From Loktanella salsilacus (lineage in GTDB: Bacteria; Pseudomonadota; Alphaproteobacteria; Rhodobacterales; Rhodobacteraceae): a DNA stretch of 64,000 bases. Position 1 is the first letter of the stretch. Each line of letters starts with the position of its first letter. The stretch is from assembly GCF_900114485.1 (NCBI RefSeq), contig NZ_FOTF01000003.1, forward strand, positions 1 to 64,000. Direction: 5' to 3'. A program made the translations under genes and the position numbers. Of this stretch, positions 35,327 through 43,826 are shown one piece after another. The notes below the pieces were generated by a model. It ran no database searches, was not told where the DNA came from, and saw only the letters and a list, made by a program, of their open reading frames with translations.

Positions 35327-36076
35327 ATGACGGATGCGGACAACAGCGAACAGGATGGCGCGGTTCTTGCGCTGGACGCTGTCTGCCTGACGCGGGGCGA
35401 CCGGCAGGTTCTGCGCGATGTGACCTTGCACAGCCGCGCCCGGCGGATCGGGATCGTGGGGCGCAACGGATCAGGCAAAACGACCCTTGCGCGGGTGATC
35501 AGCGGCCTTGTCCCGGTGGACAGCGGCACGCTGAAGGTCTGCGGCGTTGATGTCGTCCGCGATCGCAAAGCAGCGTTGCGGACCGTTGGCATCCTGTTCC
35601 AAAACCCCGACCATCAGATCATTTTTCCCACCGTGCATGAGGAGCTATCCTTTGGCCTGACGCAAATGGGTCAGTCCAAAACCGAAGCTGCGCGCCGCGT
35701 TGCCGCGATCCTATCCGAATTCGGCAAGTCCCACTGGGCCGATGCCGCCACCCACAGCCTATCCCACGGGCAAAAGCAGCTTGTCTGCCTCATGGCCGTC
35801 ATCGCCATGGCCCCCCGTGTGGTCGTGCTGGACGAGCCGTTCTCTGGCCTTGATATCGTCACGCGGATGCAGCTGGGCCGCTATCTGTCGCAGATCGCGG
35901 CGGCGGTCGTGCACGTGTCGCATGATCCGGCAAGCCTGCAGGACTATGACCATGTCGTGTGGCTCGACGCGGGCCAAATCGTGCAGCAGGGACCGGCGCA
36001 GGATGTGCTGGCGGCGTATGTTACGCAAATGAAAGCATTGGGGGCTGGCGATGATCTCTCTGACCTCGCCGGTTAA
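35327..36076 (+). CDS. bioM: Biotin ECF transporter ATPase BioM
   Basis: 249 aa single-domain ATPase of the CbiO/EcfA type: Walker A GRNGSGKT at 45-52, Q-loop GILFQNPDHQIIFPTV, signature LSHGQKQLVCLM, Walker B VVVLDEPFSGLD, switch His HVSHDPASL. The NPDxQ Q-loop is typical of ECF ATPases. The following genes encode the T component and BioY, which assigns it to biotin uptake. The ATG at 35327 was chosen; an in-frame ATG eight codons earlier lacks a ribosome site. Confidence 0.9.
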   Translation: MTDADNSEQDGAVLALDAVCLTRGDRQVLRDVTLHSRARRIGIVGRNGSGKTTLARVISGLVPVDSGTLKVCGVDVVRDRKAALRTVGILFQNPDHQIIFPTVHEELSFGLTQMGQSKTEAARRVAAILSEFGKSHWADAATHSLSHGQKQLVCLMAVIAMAPRVVVLDEPFSGLDIVTRMQLGRYLSQIAAAVVHVSHDPASLQDYDHVVWLDAGQIVQQGPAQDVLAAYVTQMKALGAGDDLSDLAG

Positions 36077-36653
36077 GACGCGGGCGCACCGCTGGCCTGC
36101 CGGGGTTAAGCTGGGGCTGCTGTGCGCCGCGACAGTCATCCTTTTCATGCAGCAGAATATCGCGTTCCAGGTGGCCGCTTTTGCCGGAACTGCCGCCATC
36201 TATTGCTTGCCCGGCACCGCCTTTGCCCGCGCAGGCGCGCGCGCGGTGTGGCGGCTTTGGCCGTTCGTCGTATTGGTCGCGGTCTGGCACCTGATCGTCG
36301 GTGCGGGCGAACAAGGGGCGATTATCGTCCTGCGGATGCTGACGGCGGTGGCGCTGGCCAACCTTGTCACAATGACCACCAGCCTCAGCCAGATGATCGC
36401 AGCCGTCATGTGGCTGGCCGCCCCTCTGGCAAAGATCGGCCTTAACACCCGCGCATTGGCTCTTGGCATCGCCCTCGTCGTGCGCTTTACACCAGCTCTG
36501 GCGGACAAGGGAACGGCGCTGACCCAAGCATGGGCTGCGCGGTCACCGCGCCGGGCCAGCTGGCGGATTATCGTGCCATTCGCCGTGCTGGCCATAGACG
36601 ACGCTGAATACGTGGCCGAGGCGTTGCGCGCCCGCGGCGGAACAAACCCCTGA
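36051..36653 (+). CDS. bioN: Biotin ECF transporter T component BioN
   Basis: 200 aa, four to five hydrophobic segments, with the EcfT coupling motifs in AWAARSPRRAS and EALRARGG (the Ala-Arg-x pair that contacts the ATPases). The start overlaps bioM by 26 bp. It links the BioM ATPase to the BioY substrate-capture subunit. Confidence 0.87.
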   Translation: MISLTSPVKTRAHRWPAGVKLGLLCAATVILFMQQNIAFQVAAFAGTAAIYCLPGTAFARAGARAVWRLWPFVVLVAVWHLIVGAGEQGAIIVLRMLTAVALANLVTMTTSLSQMIAAVMWLAAPLAKIGLNTRALALGIALVVRFTPALADKGTALTQAWAARSPRRASWRIIVPFAVLAIDDAEYVAEALRARGGTNP

Positions 36654-36665
36654 AAGGGCTAACCC

Positions 36666-37211
36666 ATGGAACGAAATCTAACATTGATCGCGCTATTCGC
36701 CGCGCTGATCGCGGCGCTGGGCCTGATCCCGCAACTGACGCTGGCATTCGGCGTGCCGATCACAGCGCAAAGCCTTGGCGTCATGCTGTGCGGCACTGTT
36801 CTGGGTGCAAAGCGCGGCGCGCTGGCGGTGCTGCTATTCGTGCTGCTGGTGGCGATTGGCCTTCCACTGCTTGCTGGTGGTCGCGGCGGCCTTGGCGTCT
36901 TTGTCTCGCCCACCGCTGGCTTTTTGATCGGCTTTCCGTTTGCTGCGTTCATCACCGGCTTGATCGTTGAAAACTGGCGCAATGGCCCGCTGGCCTTGGT
37001 TGCCGGTGCCGCATCGGTCGTTGGCGGCATCTTGGTGCTTTATGCGTTCGGCATTTCTGGTCTGGCATGGGCATTGCAAAAGCCGCTGGCCGAAGCCGCA
37101 TTGTTGGTCACCGCGTTTATCCCGGGCGATCTGATCAAAGCCGTCTTGGCTGGCGTGATCACCGCCGCACTGGCGCGTGCGCGTCCCGACAGCGTGCTGT
37201 CGCGCGCATGA
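36666..37211 (+). CDS. bioY: Biotin-specific S component BioY
   Basis: 181 aa, six hydrophobic segments. BioY hallmarks are GLIPQLTLAFGVPITAQSLGV near the start and the central LAGGRGGLGVFVSPTAGFLIGFP. BioY alone or with BioMN imports biotin, so the strain is likely a biotin scavenger. bioM-bioN-bioY order; the stop overlaps the nitroreductase start. Confidence 0.92.
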   Translation: MERNLTLIALFAALIAALGLIPQLTLAFGVPITAQSLGVMLCGTVLGAKRGALAVLLFVLLVAIGLPLLAGGRGGLGVFVSPTAGFLIGFPFAAFITGLIVENWRNGPLALVAGAASVVGGILVLYAFGISGLAWALQKPLAEAALLVTAFIPGDLIKAVLAGVITAALARARPDSVLSRA

Positions 37212-37891
37212 CCCAGACGGATGTCGACAGGTTACTGGCGCAGCGCCAATCGGTGCGCGCCTTCCTGACGGCACCTGTCACAGCCGCCGATGTCAGTGCG
37301 ATCCTGACATCGGCGCGCCTTGCCCCCAGTGGCGGCAACTTGCAGCCGGGGCACTTTACAGCGCTGACCGGCGCACCGCTGAACGGCCTTAAGGGCACCT
37401 TGGCGGATGCCATCGCGGACGGTCGTCCGCAGATCGACGGCTATTCCTATTTCCCCGACCCGATGCCGCCGCAGTTCAAGGCGCGCCAACGCGGCGCGGG
37501 CTATGCGCTGTATGAAGCGTTGGGTGTCGCGCGGCGCGATCTGACGGGGCGGCGGGCGCAATTCGCCCGCAACTATGCGTTTTTCGATGCCCCCGTCGGC
37601 ATTGTCGTGACGATTGAACAGGGCATGGGCAAGGGCTGCTACATGGACCTTGGCATGGCGCTGATGGCACTATTCATGGCCGCGCAGGGGCGCGGTTTGG
37701 CCGCGACGGGCATCGGCGCGCTGGCAAGTTACGGCGATCTTGTTCGGTCCCACCTCTGCCTGCCAGACGATCACACCGTCGTTTGCGGGATCGCGCTGGG
37801 CTATGCTGATCCGGCTGCCCCAGTTAACCAGTTCCGCACCGACCGGGCGGAATTCGACGAATACGCGCAGCTGCGCGGTTTCGAGGGTTAG
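37208..37891 (+). CDS. Nitroreductase-family flavoprotein, coupled to bioY
   Basis: 227 aa. An FMN-binding nitroreductase fold: RQSVRAFLTAPV, ARLAPSGGNLQPG, NYAFFDAPVGIVVTIE, GMALMALFMAAQGRGLAATGIG and CGIALGYADPAAPVNQFRTDRA. Such enzymes reduce nitro groups, quinones or unsaturated substrates with NAD(P)H. The start lies in the bioY stop (ATGA), so it belongs to the biotin transport operon, but its substrate is unknown. Its last codon overlaps the stop of the opposite-strand thiolase gene. Confidence 0.83.
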   Translation: MTQTDVDRLLAQRQSVRAFLTAPVTAADVSAILTSARLAPSGGNLQPGHFTALTGAPLNGLKGTLADAIADGRPQIDGYSYFPDPMPPQFKARQRGAGYALYEALGVARRDLTGRRAQFARNYAFFDAPVGIVVTIEQGMGKGCYMDLGMALMALFMAAQGRGLAATGIGALASYGDLVRSHLCLPDDHTVVCGIALGYADPAAPVNQFRTDRAEFDEYAQLRGFEG

Positions 37892-38988
37892 ACCTGCAAC
37901 AGCAGCGCCGTCCCGATCCCGCCTGCCGCCGCGATGGCGGCAAGGCCGTGGCCGCCGGTCTTTTGCAACGTATGAAAAAGCCTCACCGCGTTGATCGCGC
38001 CAGAGGCACCGATGGGGTGCCCCCGCGCCAAGGCTCCGCCGCCGATATTGACGCGCGCGGGATCAAGGCCAATGCCTTGGACGCAGGCGATGGCTTGGAC
38101 GGCATAAGCCTCCATGATCTCTGCTGTATTGATATTTGTAGATTTAAGGCCTGCCATTTGCATCGTCTCTTGCGCAGCCGCAATCGGTGCCGTCCCCGGC
38201 ATATCTGGCCTGCCACCAAGCGTTCGCCCCCCGACGACACGTGCTTTTGCCCCCGTAAACCCTGCGGCGATCCTGTCCGAGACGAGGATAACAAAGCCTG
38301 CTGCATCGGCTGACACAGCGGCATTGGCCGCGGTAATCGTCCCTGCCACAGGCTGCGCGCGCGCGCAGGTTTTCAGGGACAATGACCGGGTAAATGCATC
38401 CTGCGTCACACCCGCAAGCGTGACGATTTCACGCTGCAAGACAGCTTGCGCCGTCCGTGCCTTGGCGTGGCTTTCCACAGCCCATGCGTCCTGGGCCGCG
38501 CGGTCAATGCCCAGCATCCGGCCCAAGTCATCCGCCGCCTGCGCCATGTCGGGATCGCGGTCCGGCCACGGGGTGAAGGCTGCCTGGTCATAGGGCACCG
38601 GCGTCCGTCCGTCGGCAAAGGTCTGCATGCGGAGCGGGCGGCGCGACGTGCTCTCGGCCCCGCCAGCGATAATGACATCAGCGCGGCCCGCAGTAATCAG
38701 GGCGTCCGCCAGCAGGATGGCATCCATCCCGCTGACGCATTGCCGATCTATGCTGAGTCCCGCAACCTGCGTCGGCAACCCCGCCGCCAAGGCGCAAAGC
38801 CGCGCTGGATTGCCGCCAGCGCCAAGCGCGTTGCCGACGATGACCTCGTCCACTTGGGCGGCGTCCAGTCCTGCGTCCGCCAAACAGGCCTGTATCACCG
38901 GGGCGGCGAGGTCGTAAAAGGACAGCGCAGCAAAGGCACCGCCAGCAGGCACGACGGCGGTGCGGCGGGCGGCGAGGATAACGCTCAT
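37888..38988 (-). CDS. Thiolase-like protein with missing C-terminal catalytic Cys
   Basis: 366 aa thiolase fold. The nucleophile Cys84 (DRQCVSGMDA) and the His324 of GHPIGASGA are present. The second active-site cysteine, normally in CIGGGxG, is replaced by Ala353 (AAAGGIG). Without it the usual thiolytic chemistry should be impaired, so it may act as an acyltransferase, a hydrolase or a specialised condensing enzyme. It is coupled to a short acyl-CoA/AMP ligase (4-bp overlap), next to bioMNY. In B. subtilis a thiolase (YhfS) and a ligase (YhfT) share the BirA-regulated operon with a BioY protein (YhfU). A link to biotin precursor use is inferred. Confidence 0.82.
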   Translation of the reverse strand: MSVILAARRTAVVPAGGAFAALSFYDLAAPVIQACLADAGLDAAQVDEVIVGNALGAGGNPARLCALAAGLPTQVAGLSIDRQCVSGMDAILLADALITAGRADVIIAGGAESTSRRPLRMQTFADGRTPVPYDQAAFTPWPDRDPDMAQAADDLGRMLGIDRAAQDAWAVESHAKARTAQAVLQREIVTLAGVTQDAFTRSLSLKTCARAQPVAGTITAANAAVSADAAGFVILVSDRIAAGFTGAKARVVGGRTLGGRPDMPGTAPIAAAQETMQMAGLKSTNINTAEIMEAYAVQAIACVQGIGLDPARVNIGGGALARGHPIGASGAINAVRLFHTLQKTGGHGLAAIAAAGGIGTALLLQV

Positions 38989-40103
38989 GTTAGGTCCTGC
39001 GCCAAAATGGTGATCGCGGCGTAGTCCGGTTTGCCTGCGGGCAGCAGCGGCAGGGCAGGGACGAAATGGATGCGCTGCGGCGCGGCAAGGGGGCCAAGCT
39101 GCTTGCGGCAGGCGCGTAGCACGTCCGCTTCAGCCATATCGCAGTCGCCGCCCAAGACCGCGACCAGCCGCGCGCCGCGCCGCGCATCTGGCAGGGCGAC
39201 AACGGCGGCCTGCGCCGTGGGGATAAGCGCCGCCAAAAACGCCTCTACCGCTTCTGGAAAGACGTTGTGGTCGGACACGGTAACCATGCGACTACTGCGG
39301 CCCAGCACAAAAAGGTTGCCATCCGCGTCCAAACGTCCGACCTCTCCAACGGTCAGGAAACCGCCCTTCCACTCTGTATCGCTGCTGCTGCCCTGCGCGT
39401 AACTGTGGAACAAGTAGGGGCTGCGCACCCAGATCACGCCCTTGGAATCAAGGCGCAGCGTCACGCCGGGATAGGGTTTGCCGACGGATCCGGCTGGCGT
39501 GTCGGCGTCGGTCCACGTGATAAAGCTTGTCTCTGCCGCGCCGTAGAACTGGATCAGCCGAGCGTTGGGGCAGGTTCTTGCGCTTGCCGTGATTGTTTGC
39601 GCAGACAACCGCCCGCCGCCGACCATGATGTGTTGCACGGCGGGTAGGGGGATGCTTGCCGCGCAGATCAGATCCAGTTGGACCGGCGTCAGGTAAAGCA
39701 CCGTAGCGCCCTGCGCCGCCAATGTCGCAGCCCAGCGGTTCGGCCGCACCTGCGCCAAGCTGACGATGGTAGCCCCATGATGCGCAGCCTCTAACGCGGC
39801 ATAAAGCGCGAGGGACGCACCAAAGCCTGAAAAGTACGCGACACAAGATTGCGGGCCAAGGTCCAGTGCCGCTGCGTTTACCGCAAAGCTGGCCTGCCAT
39901 GATGCCGGTGTCCTGCGGATCACCTTGGGCGCGCCAGAAGAGCCTGACGTCTCGCACAGCAAATCCGCGCCGGAATGCCCCGCGACGCCGCCTTGGCCCG
40001 CGCGCAGGCTTGTCCCCGCCCGGATCAATGCGGCCAGCGCGGTCAGATCAGGGGGCGGCGCGATCAGGCGCGTATCAGGGTGCCAATGGAACGAGGCGGT
40101 CAT
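38985..40103 (-). CDS. Short AMP-forming acyl-CoA synthetase-like protein
   Basis: 372 aa, well short of the usual 500-560. The adenylate P-loop TSGSSGAPK comes already at residues 52-60, so most of the N-terminal subdomain is absent. The rest is complete: YGAAETSFITW, VGEVGRLDADGNLFVLGRSSRMVTVSDHNVFPEAVE, and the C-terminal catalytic Lys358 in LPAGKPDY. It likely activates a carboxylic acid as acyl-AMP or acyl-CoA for the coupled thiolase-like protein. The substrate is unknown; pimelate-like acids are suggested only by the neighbouring biotin genes. Confidence 0.82.
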   Translation of the reverse strand: MTASFHWHPDTRLIAPPPDLTALAALIRAGTSLRAGQGGVAGHSGADLLCETSGSSGAPKVIRRTPASWQASFAVNAAALDLGPQSCVAYFSGFGASLALYAALEAAHHGATIVSLAQVRPNRWAATLAAQGATVLYLTPVQLDLICAASIPLPAVQHIMVGGGRLSAQTITASARTCPNARLIQFYGAAETSFITWTDADTPAGSVGKPYPGVTLRLDSKGVIWVRSPYLFHSYAQGSSSDTEWKGGFLTVGEVGRLDADGNLFVLGRSSRMVTVSDHNVFPEAVEAFLAALIPTAQAAVVALPDARRGARLVAVLGGDCDMAEADVLRACRKQLGPLAAPQRIHFVPALPLLPAGKPDYAAITILAQDLT

Positions 40104-40173
40104 TTACGGCGACTTTCAAAGGCGGTCAGCCCTGATGACAAATCGCATTTGCCCGCCTCATGCAATCGCGCCG

Positions 40174-40971
40174 TTAAAGCAATTCGTGCCAGCCCGTTGT
40201 CGCTTGCCGATAGCTGTGGCGGCTTTCAGGCACAAAGCGCAGGGTGTCAGCCGTTGCGGTCATACGCTGGGCAGTGATCTGATCGCCGTCCAGATCGATG
40301 ATCGCGTATTCATTCGCCTCGCCGCGCAGGCGGGTCGACAGGCCGGTACCGCAATGGATTTGCAGCGTCATAGCATCGCTTTTCTGCGCGACGAACGGCT
40401 CTACCGTCCACGTGTGCAGGTGCCCGGACAGGATGACGTGCGGACCGCAGGCGGCCCAATAGGTCAAGGCGTCAGCTGCCCCTTTCATCACCTTCTTTTC
40501 GACCTCTGGTCGATGGTGGAACGGGTGGTGCGCCATGATGATGACCGGCTTGTCCCCTGCCGTACGTATAACCTTGCCAACCCGGTCAATCTGGCCTTGG
40601 CGGATAAGACCGCGCTGGTGGCTCCAGCGATGGGTCGTATCAAGGCCGACGATGACGGCATCAGCGGTTTCGATCATTGGTTCTGGATCAGGCGCGATCC
40701 AACGGCGATAGGCGGCGCGGGGGGCAAGGGCGCGGGCGATCACGTTAAACAGCGGAATATCATGATTGCCCGGCACGGCGATCCACGGGTGCTGCAACCG
40801 GTCGACAAACGCGCGGGCGTCGCGGAATTGGCTGGCGCGGGCGCGTTGCACAAAGTCGCCAGCGATAACGATCAGGTCGGGGCTCGCGGCGGTAATTGAC
40901 TCCAGCAGCGGCGGCACCAGATCAGGTTGCGCGCGGCCAAAGTGTAGATCGGTAAGCAAAGCAAGGCGCAT
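40174..40971 (-). CDS. Calcineurin-type metallophosphoesterase
   Basis: 265 aa with all five phosphoesterase blocks: DLHFG, GDFV, GNHD, MAHHPFHHR and SGHLH. It starts in the stop of the lipid kinase gene (TGATG), indicating coupling. The family hydrolyses phosphomonoesters or diesters (cAMP, nucleotides, lipid-linked phosphates) with two metals. Pairing with a diacylglycerol-kinase-like gene hints at lipid or phosphate-ester turnover, but the substrate is not evident. No membrane segment. Confidence 0.87.
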   Translation of the reverse strand: MRLALLTDLHFGRAQPDLVPPLLESITAASPDLIVIAGDFVQRARASQFRDARAFVDRLQHPWIAVPGNHDIPLFNVIARALAPRAAYRRWIAPDPEPMIETADAVIVGLDTTHRWSHQRGLIRQGQIDRVGKVIRTAGDKPVIIMAHHPFHHRPEVEKKVMKGAADALTYWAACGPHVILSGHLHTWTVEPFVAQKSDAMTLQIHCGTGLSTRLRGEANEYAIIDLDGDQITAQRMTATADTLRFVPESRHSYRQATTGWHELL

Positions 40972-41885
40972 CAAGTGACCTTTTCCGCTGCCGCGTCTGG
41001 CACGCGAACGTGCAACGCGCCGGGGCGTATTTTGAAATGGTAAGGTCCCATCATCAGGGCATTTTCACCGTCCCGCGCGACAAGGCGACGCTTTTTGCGG
41101 GCAGAGATCGTGATCTCATGTCCGGTGTGCATCAGATAATCCTCTCCGCGGTGGATGCCCCCGAACAGGATCTTGGCCGCCCGCCACAGCAGTTGAATGC
41201 GGTTGTTATCAGGCGCGAGGATCAGCGCCAATTTGCCTTGCCGCACCGCATCAGCACCGTCGAAATCGTACTGCTCAAGCTGGTAGGCACTGCTAGCCAC
41301 AAACGCCATAGGAGAGCGGACATGCATCGTTTTGCCGTCCACCGTGACCGTCATTTTTAGTGAGTTATACAGTGTCAGCATCGCCTTAATCACCGACCAA
41401 TAGGCTGCGATCCGGCTGCGGCCCCATTGTTTGTAGACCCCCTCGCGCACGTCCAGCACCGTGGCATAGGCCCCTAGGCTGGCGTTGTTCAGAAACACTT
41501 TGCCGTTCACCTCTCCGACTGATGCGGGCACGATATGTCCACTTAGCGCTGTTTCCAGCGCCTCGGCCGGGTCTTCGGGGATACCAAGGCCGCGGGCGAA
41601 GAAGTTGAAGGTGCCCATGGGCAGAACGCCCAGTGCGACGCCTGTGCCGACCAATCTGGCGCTGACGCCGCAGACTGTACCGTCGCCGCCTGCCGCCACA
41701 ATCGTTGTGTATCCGGCCGCGATGGCGTCCTGCACGGCGCGGTCCAGTTCGCTGGGATGATCTAGCAACTTTAGGTCTGCGCGCGGATCATTGCGGATGC
41801 TGTCAATCAGGGCGGCAGTGGCTGGCGCGTCCTTCTTTTTACCAGAGGCTGCGTTGAGGATGACGCATATTTCGGGTTTCGTCAT
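40971..41885 (-). CDS. Diacylglycerol-kinase-family lipid kinase
   Basis: 304 aa (YegS/DGK_cat type). NPAASGKK-like VILNAASGKKKDAP opens the chain, AAGGDGTVCGVSARL is the nucleotide-binding GGDGT motif, and LPMGTFNFFARGLGIP replaces the usual GTxNDFAR motif with an N-to-F change. FLNNASLGAYA follows. It probably phosphorylates a membrane lipid such as diacylglycerol or ceramide-like substrate. The in-frame extension upstream lacks family similarity and was left out. Confidence 0.85.
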   Translation of the reverse strand: MTKPEICVILNAASGKKKDAPATAALIDSIRNDPRADLKLLDHPSELDRAVQDAIAAGYTTIVAAGGDGTVCGVSARLVGTGVALGVLPMGTFNFFARGLGIPEDPAEALETALSGHIVPASVGEVNGKVFLNNASLGAYATVLDVREGVYKQWGRSRIAAYWSVIKAMLTLYNSLKMTVTVDGKTMHVRSPMAFVASSAYQLEQYDFDGADAVRQGKLALILAPDNNRIQLLWRAAKILFGGIHRGEDYLMHTGHEITISARKKRRLVARDGENALMMGPYHFKIRPGALHVRVPDAAAEKVT

Positions 41886-42086
41886 CGCTCTTCCCTTCGG
41901 TCCACCGCGGTTCAAATGCGCGAGATGGGTAAGTTGTTCCACGGTCCATGTGTTTCACATCTATCGCAGCCAGTCGCACGAACGTGAGAAGATTTCCCCT
42001 GCCGCGGTCCTAAATTTCATGGTAACTTAATGACGGGCAAAGCGCCGCGCGTGCGCCAAACCCCGGGCAGCGAACAGGAATCAGAT

Positions 42087-42644
42087 ATGACACAGACATT
42101 CTCGCGCCGGACGGCGCTTGGCATTGCAATCGGCAGTCTTGCCGCGCCGACATTGCTGCGGGCGCAAACGCTGCCCGGCGGCGTGACCCGAAACGTCGCG
42201 GCGTTCCGTACCTATGATTGGCAAGAACATTTTGACACCCTGTCCGGCATGCCGATGCTGGTCGCCGATACGCAAGCCCGCGCGATACATTACTGGGATG
42301 CGCAAGGCGGCGACTACCGCGTTTACCCGACCTCTGTCCCGAAGACGGACGAGCTGACGAAGCGCGGCTTTACCGAGATCGTGCGCAAAAAGGTCGGCCC
42401 GGACTGGACCCCGACTCAGTCGCAAAAGGAACGCTTTGGCTGGGAATATATCCCGCCCGGTCCCGAAAGCCCGATGGGCACGCACGCCATGTACCTCAGC
42501 TGGCCTGCCTATGCGGTTCACGGCACCCATGACACCCGCAAGATCGGCCGCCCGTCGTCCGACGGCTGCATCGGCCTTTATAACGAGAAGATCGCAGAGC
42601 TGTTCGAGCTTTGCCCGCTCGGGACCAAAGTCCGCATCCTTTAG
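42087..42644 (+). CDS. L,D-transpeptidase (YkuD domain), periplasmic
   Basis: 185 aa from the ATG behind AGGAATC. It has a twin-arginine-like leader (SRRTALGIAIGSLAAPTLLRA), then a YkuD catalytic domain ending in HGTHDTRKIGRPSSDGCIGL with nucleophile Cys in SDGC and the conserved HGT. This small form is common in Rhodobacterales as the ErfK-type enzyme that makes 3-3 peptidoglycan cross-links or attaches proteins. It stands alone with convergent neighbours. Confidence 0.9.
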   Translation: MTQTFSRRTALGIAIGSLAAPTLLRAQTLPGGVTRNVAAFRTYDWQEHFDTLSGMPMLVADTQARAIHYWDAQGGDYRVYPTSVPKTDELTKRGFTEIVRKKVGPDWTPTQSQKERFGWEYIPPGPESPMGTHAMYLSWPAYAVHGTHDTRKIGRPSSDGCIGLYNEKIAELFELCPLGTKVRIL

Positions 42645-42665
42645 GGCGCGATCACATCTAGTATT

Positions 42666-42700
42666 AAGGCCGCCGGGGATGACCCGGCGGCCTTTTGCGT
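42666..42700. terminator. Strong bidirectional terminator
   Basis: AAGGCCGCCGGG (42666-42677) pairs perfectly with CCCGGCGGCCTT (42683-42694) across GATGA and is followed by TTGCGTTTC. It lies between the convergent L,D-transpeptidase and C45 genes. The AAGG at the other end gives a T tract on the minus strand too. Confidence 0.85.
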
Positions 42701-42701
42701 T

Positions 42702-43826
42702 TCAAGGCAGATAGGTTTCAATCGCGCGCCCGTTGCCGCTGGCGTAGTCGCGGCCGACTTGCATCCAATCAATGCGCCCTGCCGCGCTCCAATCTGGCTG
42801 ACCCGTCGTGGCGGGGATCGTTGTGATATGGTTTGGCACAGGCTGGGTCGCCGTGCCGCTGCGGTAGGTCACGATGCGCTGGCCTTCGGTGAAGTCATCC
42901 ATCGTCTGCGCCCAAACCCCCTCTGGCAGGATCAGATCCAACGCCCGCGCCTTTGGGTCATAGGCGGCGGTGAACAGCGTGCCAAAGCCTTCGGTATAGC
43001 GGTCCTGCAGCAATGGTGCGCGGCGGAACTGGTGCGACAAAGACCGGGGTGCGCCGCGCAATGTGCGCAAATGGGCATGGCGTTCATGGGTGCGGGTAAA
43101 GGCCGGACGGTCCGCTTGGCTGCCGTCGCTTTGGTGGTTCGTGGCAATCGCCTGCGGCATCTGCCGCGCCCCGCCGCCGGGATATAGCTCGACACTCGCC
43201 GTCCGGCCCGCCGCATCGGCGATGACAACGTTATAGGCCATATGCGATGGCACGCGGTCCAATACGGCCAGTGCCTGATCCACCGTTTCGCAGGTTTCCA
43301 GCACATAGCGCAGGATCGTGGTGATGCCGAACCCTTTGCCCGTCTGGGTCCGTCCGCCATAGGCCAAGGCAATCGATAGGCCCGCGTCGTTGATCCCGTC
43401 CGACAGTCCCCACAGGAATTCGACCATGCCCATCACGCGCCGCCCGGTCCAAGCGGTATGCAGCATCAACCCTTCGTTCAGGTTGGGCGACAGGTCATAA
43501 TTGCGCACCAACCGCACGTCGTTCTCGTCGGACACCGCCGCAAGCGAGCAGCCGCCAAGGTATTGCGGCGGGCACCACGTCGACAAAAACCGCGCAGCCC
43601 GATCCCCGCCACCAGCGAGTGTGACAAGGCGGTCGTAGGTGGGGATCAATTCGGGCATGTGCCGTTCCAGCGCCGCACGGCAAACGGCCCGGCTGGGGCC
43701 ATTGTCGCCGCCGCGGGCGACGAACCATGGCTCATATGCAGGCCATGACCGCGCCCAGCGGGCAGCCCATTTCGGGCCGGGGGACGCCTCTGATACAGCG
43801 TCAAAGGTCAGGGACATATCGGTCAT
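42702..43826 (-). CDS. C45-family Ntn-hydrolase / acyltransferase-like protein
   Basis: 374 aa. The core is the acyl-CoA:6-aminopenicillanate acyltransferase-like fold of family C45, with the would-be nucleophile Cys in YLGGCSLAAVSDE, followed by RNYDLSPNL, FLWGLSDGINDAGLSIALAYGG and ETVDQALAVLDRV. C45 enzymes are activated by self-cleavage just before that Cys; here about 90 residues precede it. Substrate unknown (amide or N-acyl compounds). The start overlaps the PHB depolymerase gene by ATGA, so they are co-expressed. Confidence 0.8.
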   Translation of the reverse strand: MTDMSLTFDAVSEASPGPKWAARWARSWPAYEPWFVARGGDNGPSRAVCRAALERHMPELIPTYDRLVTLAGGGDRAARFLSTWCPPQYLGGCSLAAVSDENDVRLVRNYDLSPNLNEGLMLHTAWTGRRVMGMVEFLWGLSDGINDAGLSIALAYGGRTQTGKGFGITTILRYVLETCETVDQALAVLDRVPSHMAYNVVIADAAGRTASVELYPGGGARQMPQAIATNHQSDGSQADRPAFTRTHERHAHLRTLRGAPRSLSHQFRRAPLLQDRYTEGFGTLFTAAYDPKARALDLILPEGVWAQTMDDFTEGQRIVTYRSGTATQPVPNHITTIPATTGQPDWSAAGRIDWMQVGRDYASGNGRAIETYLP

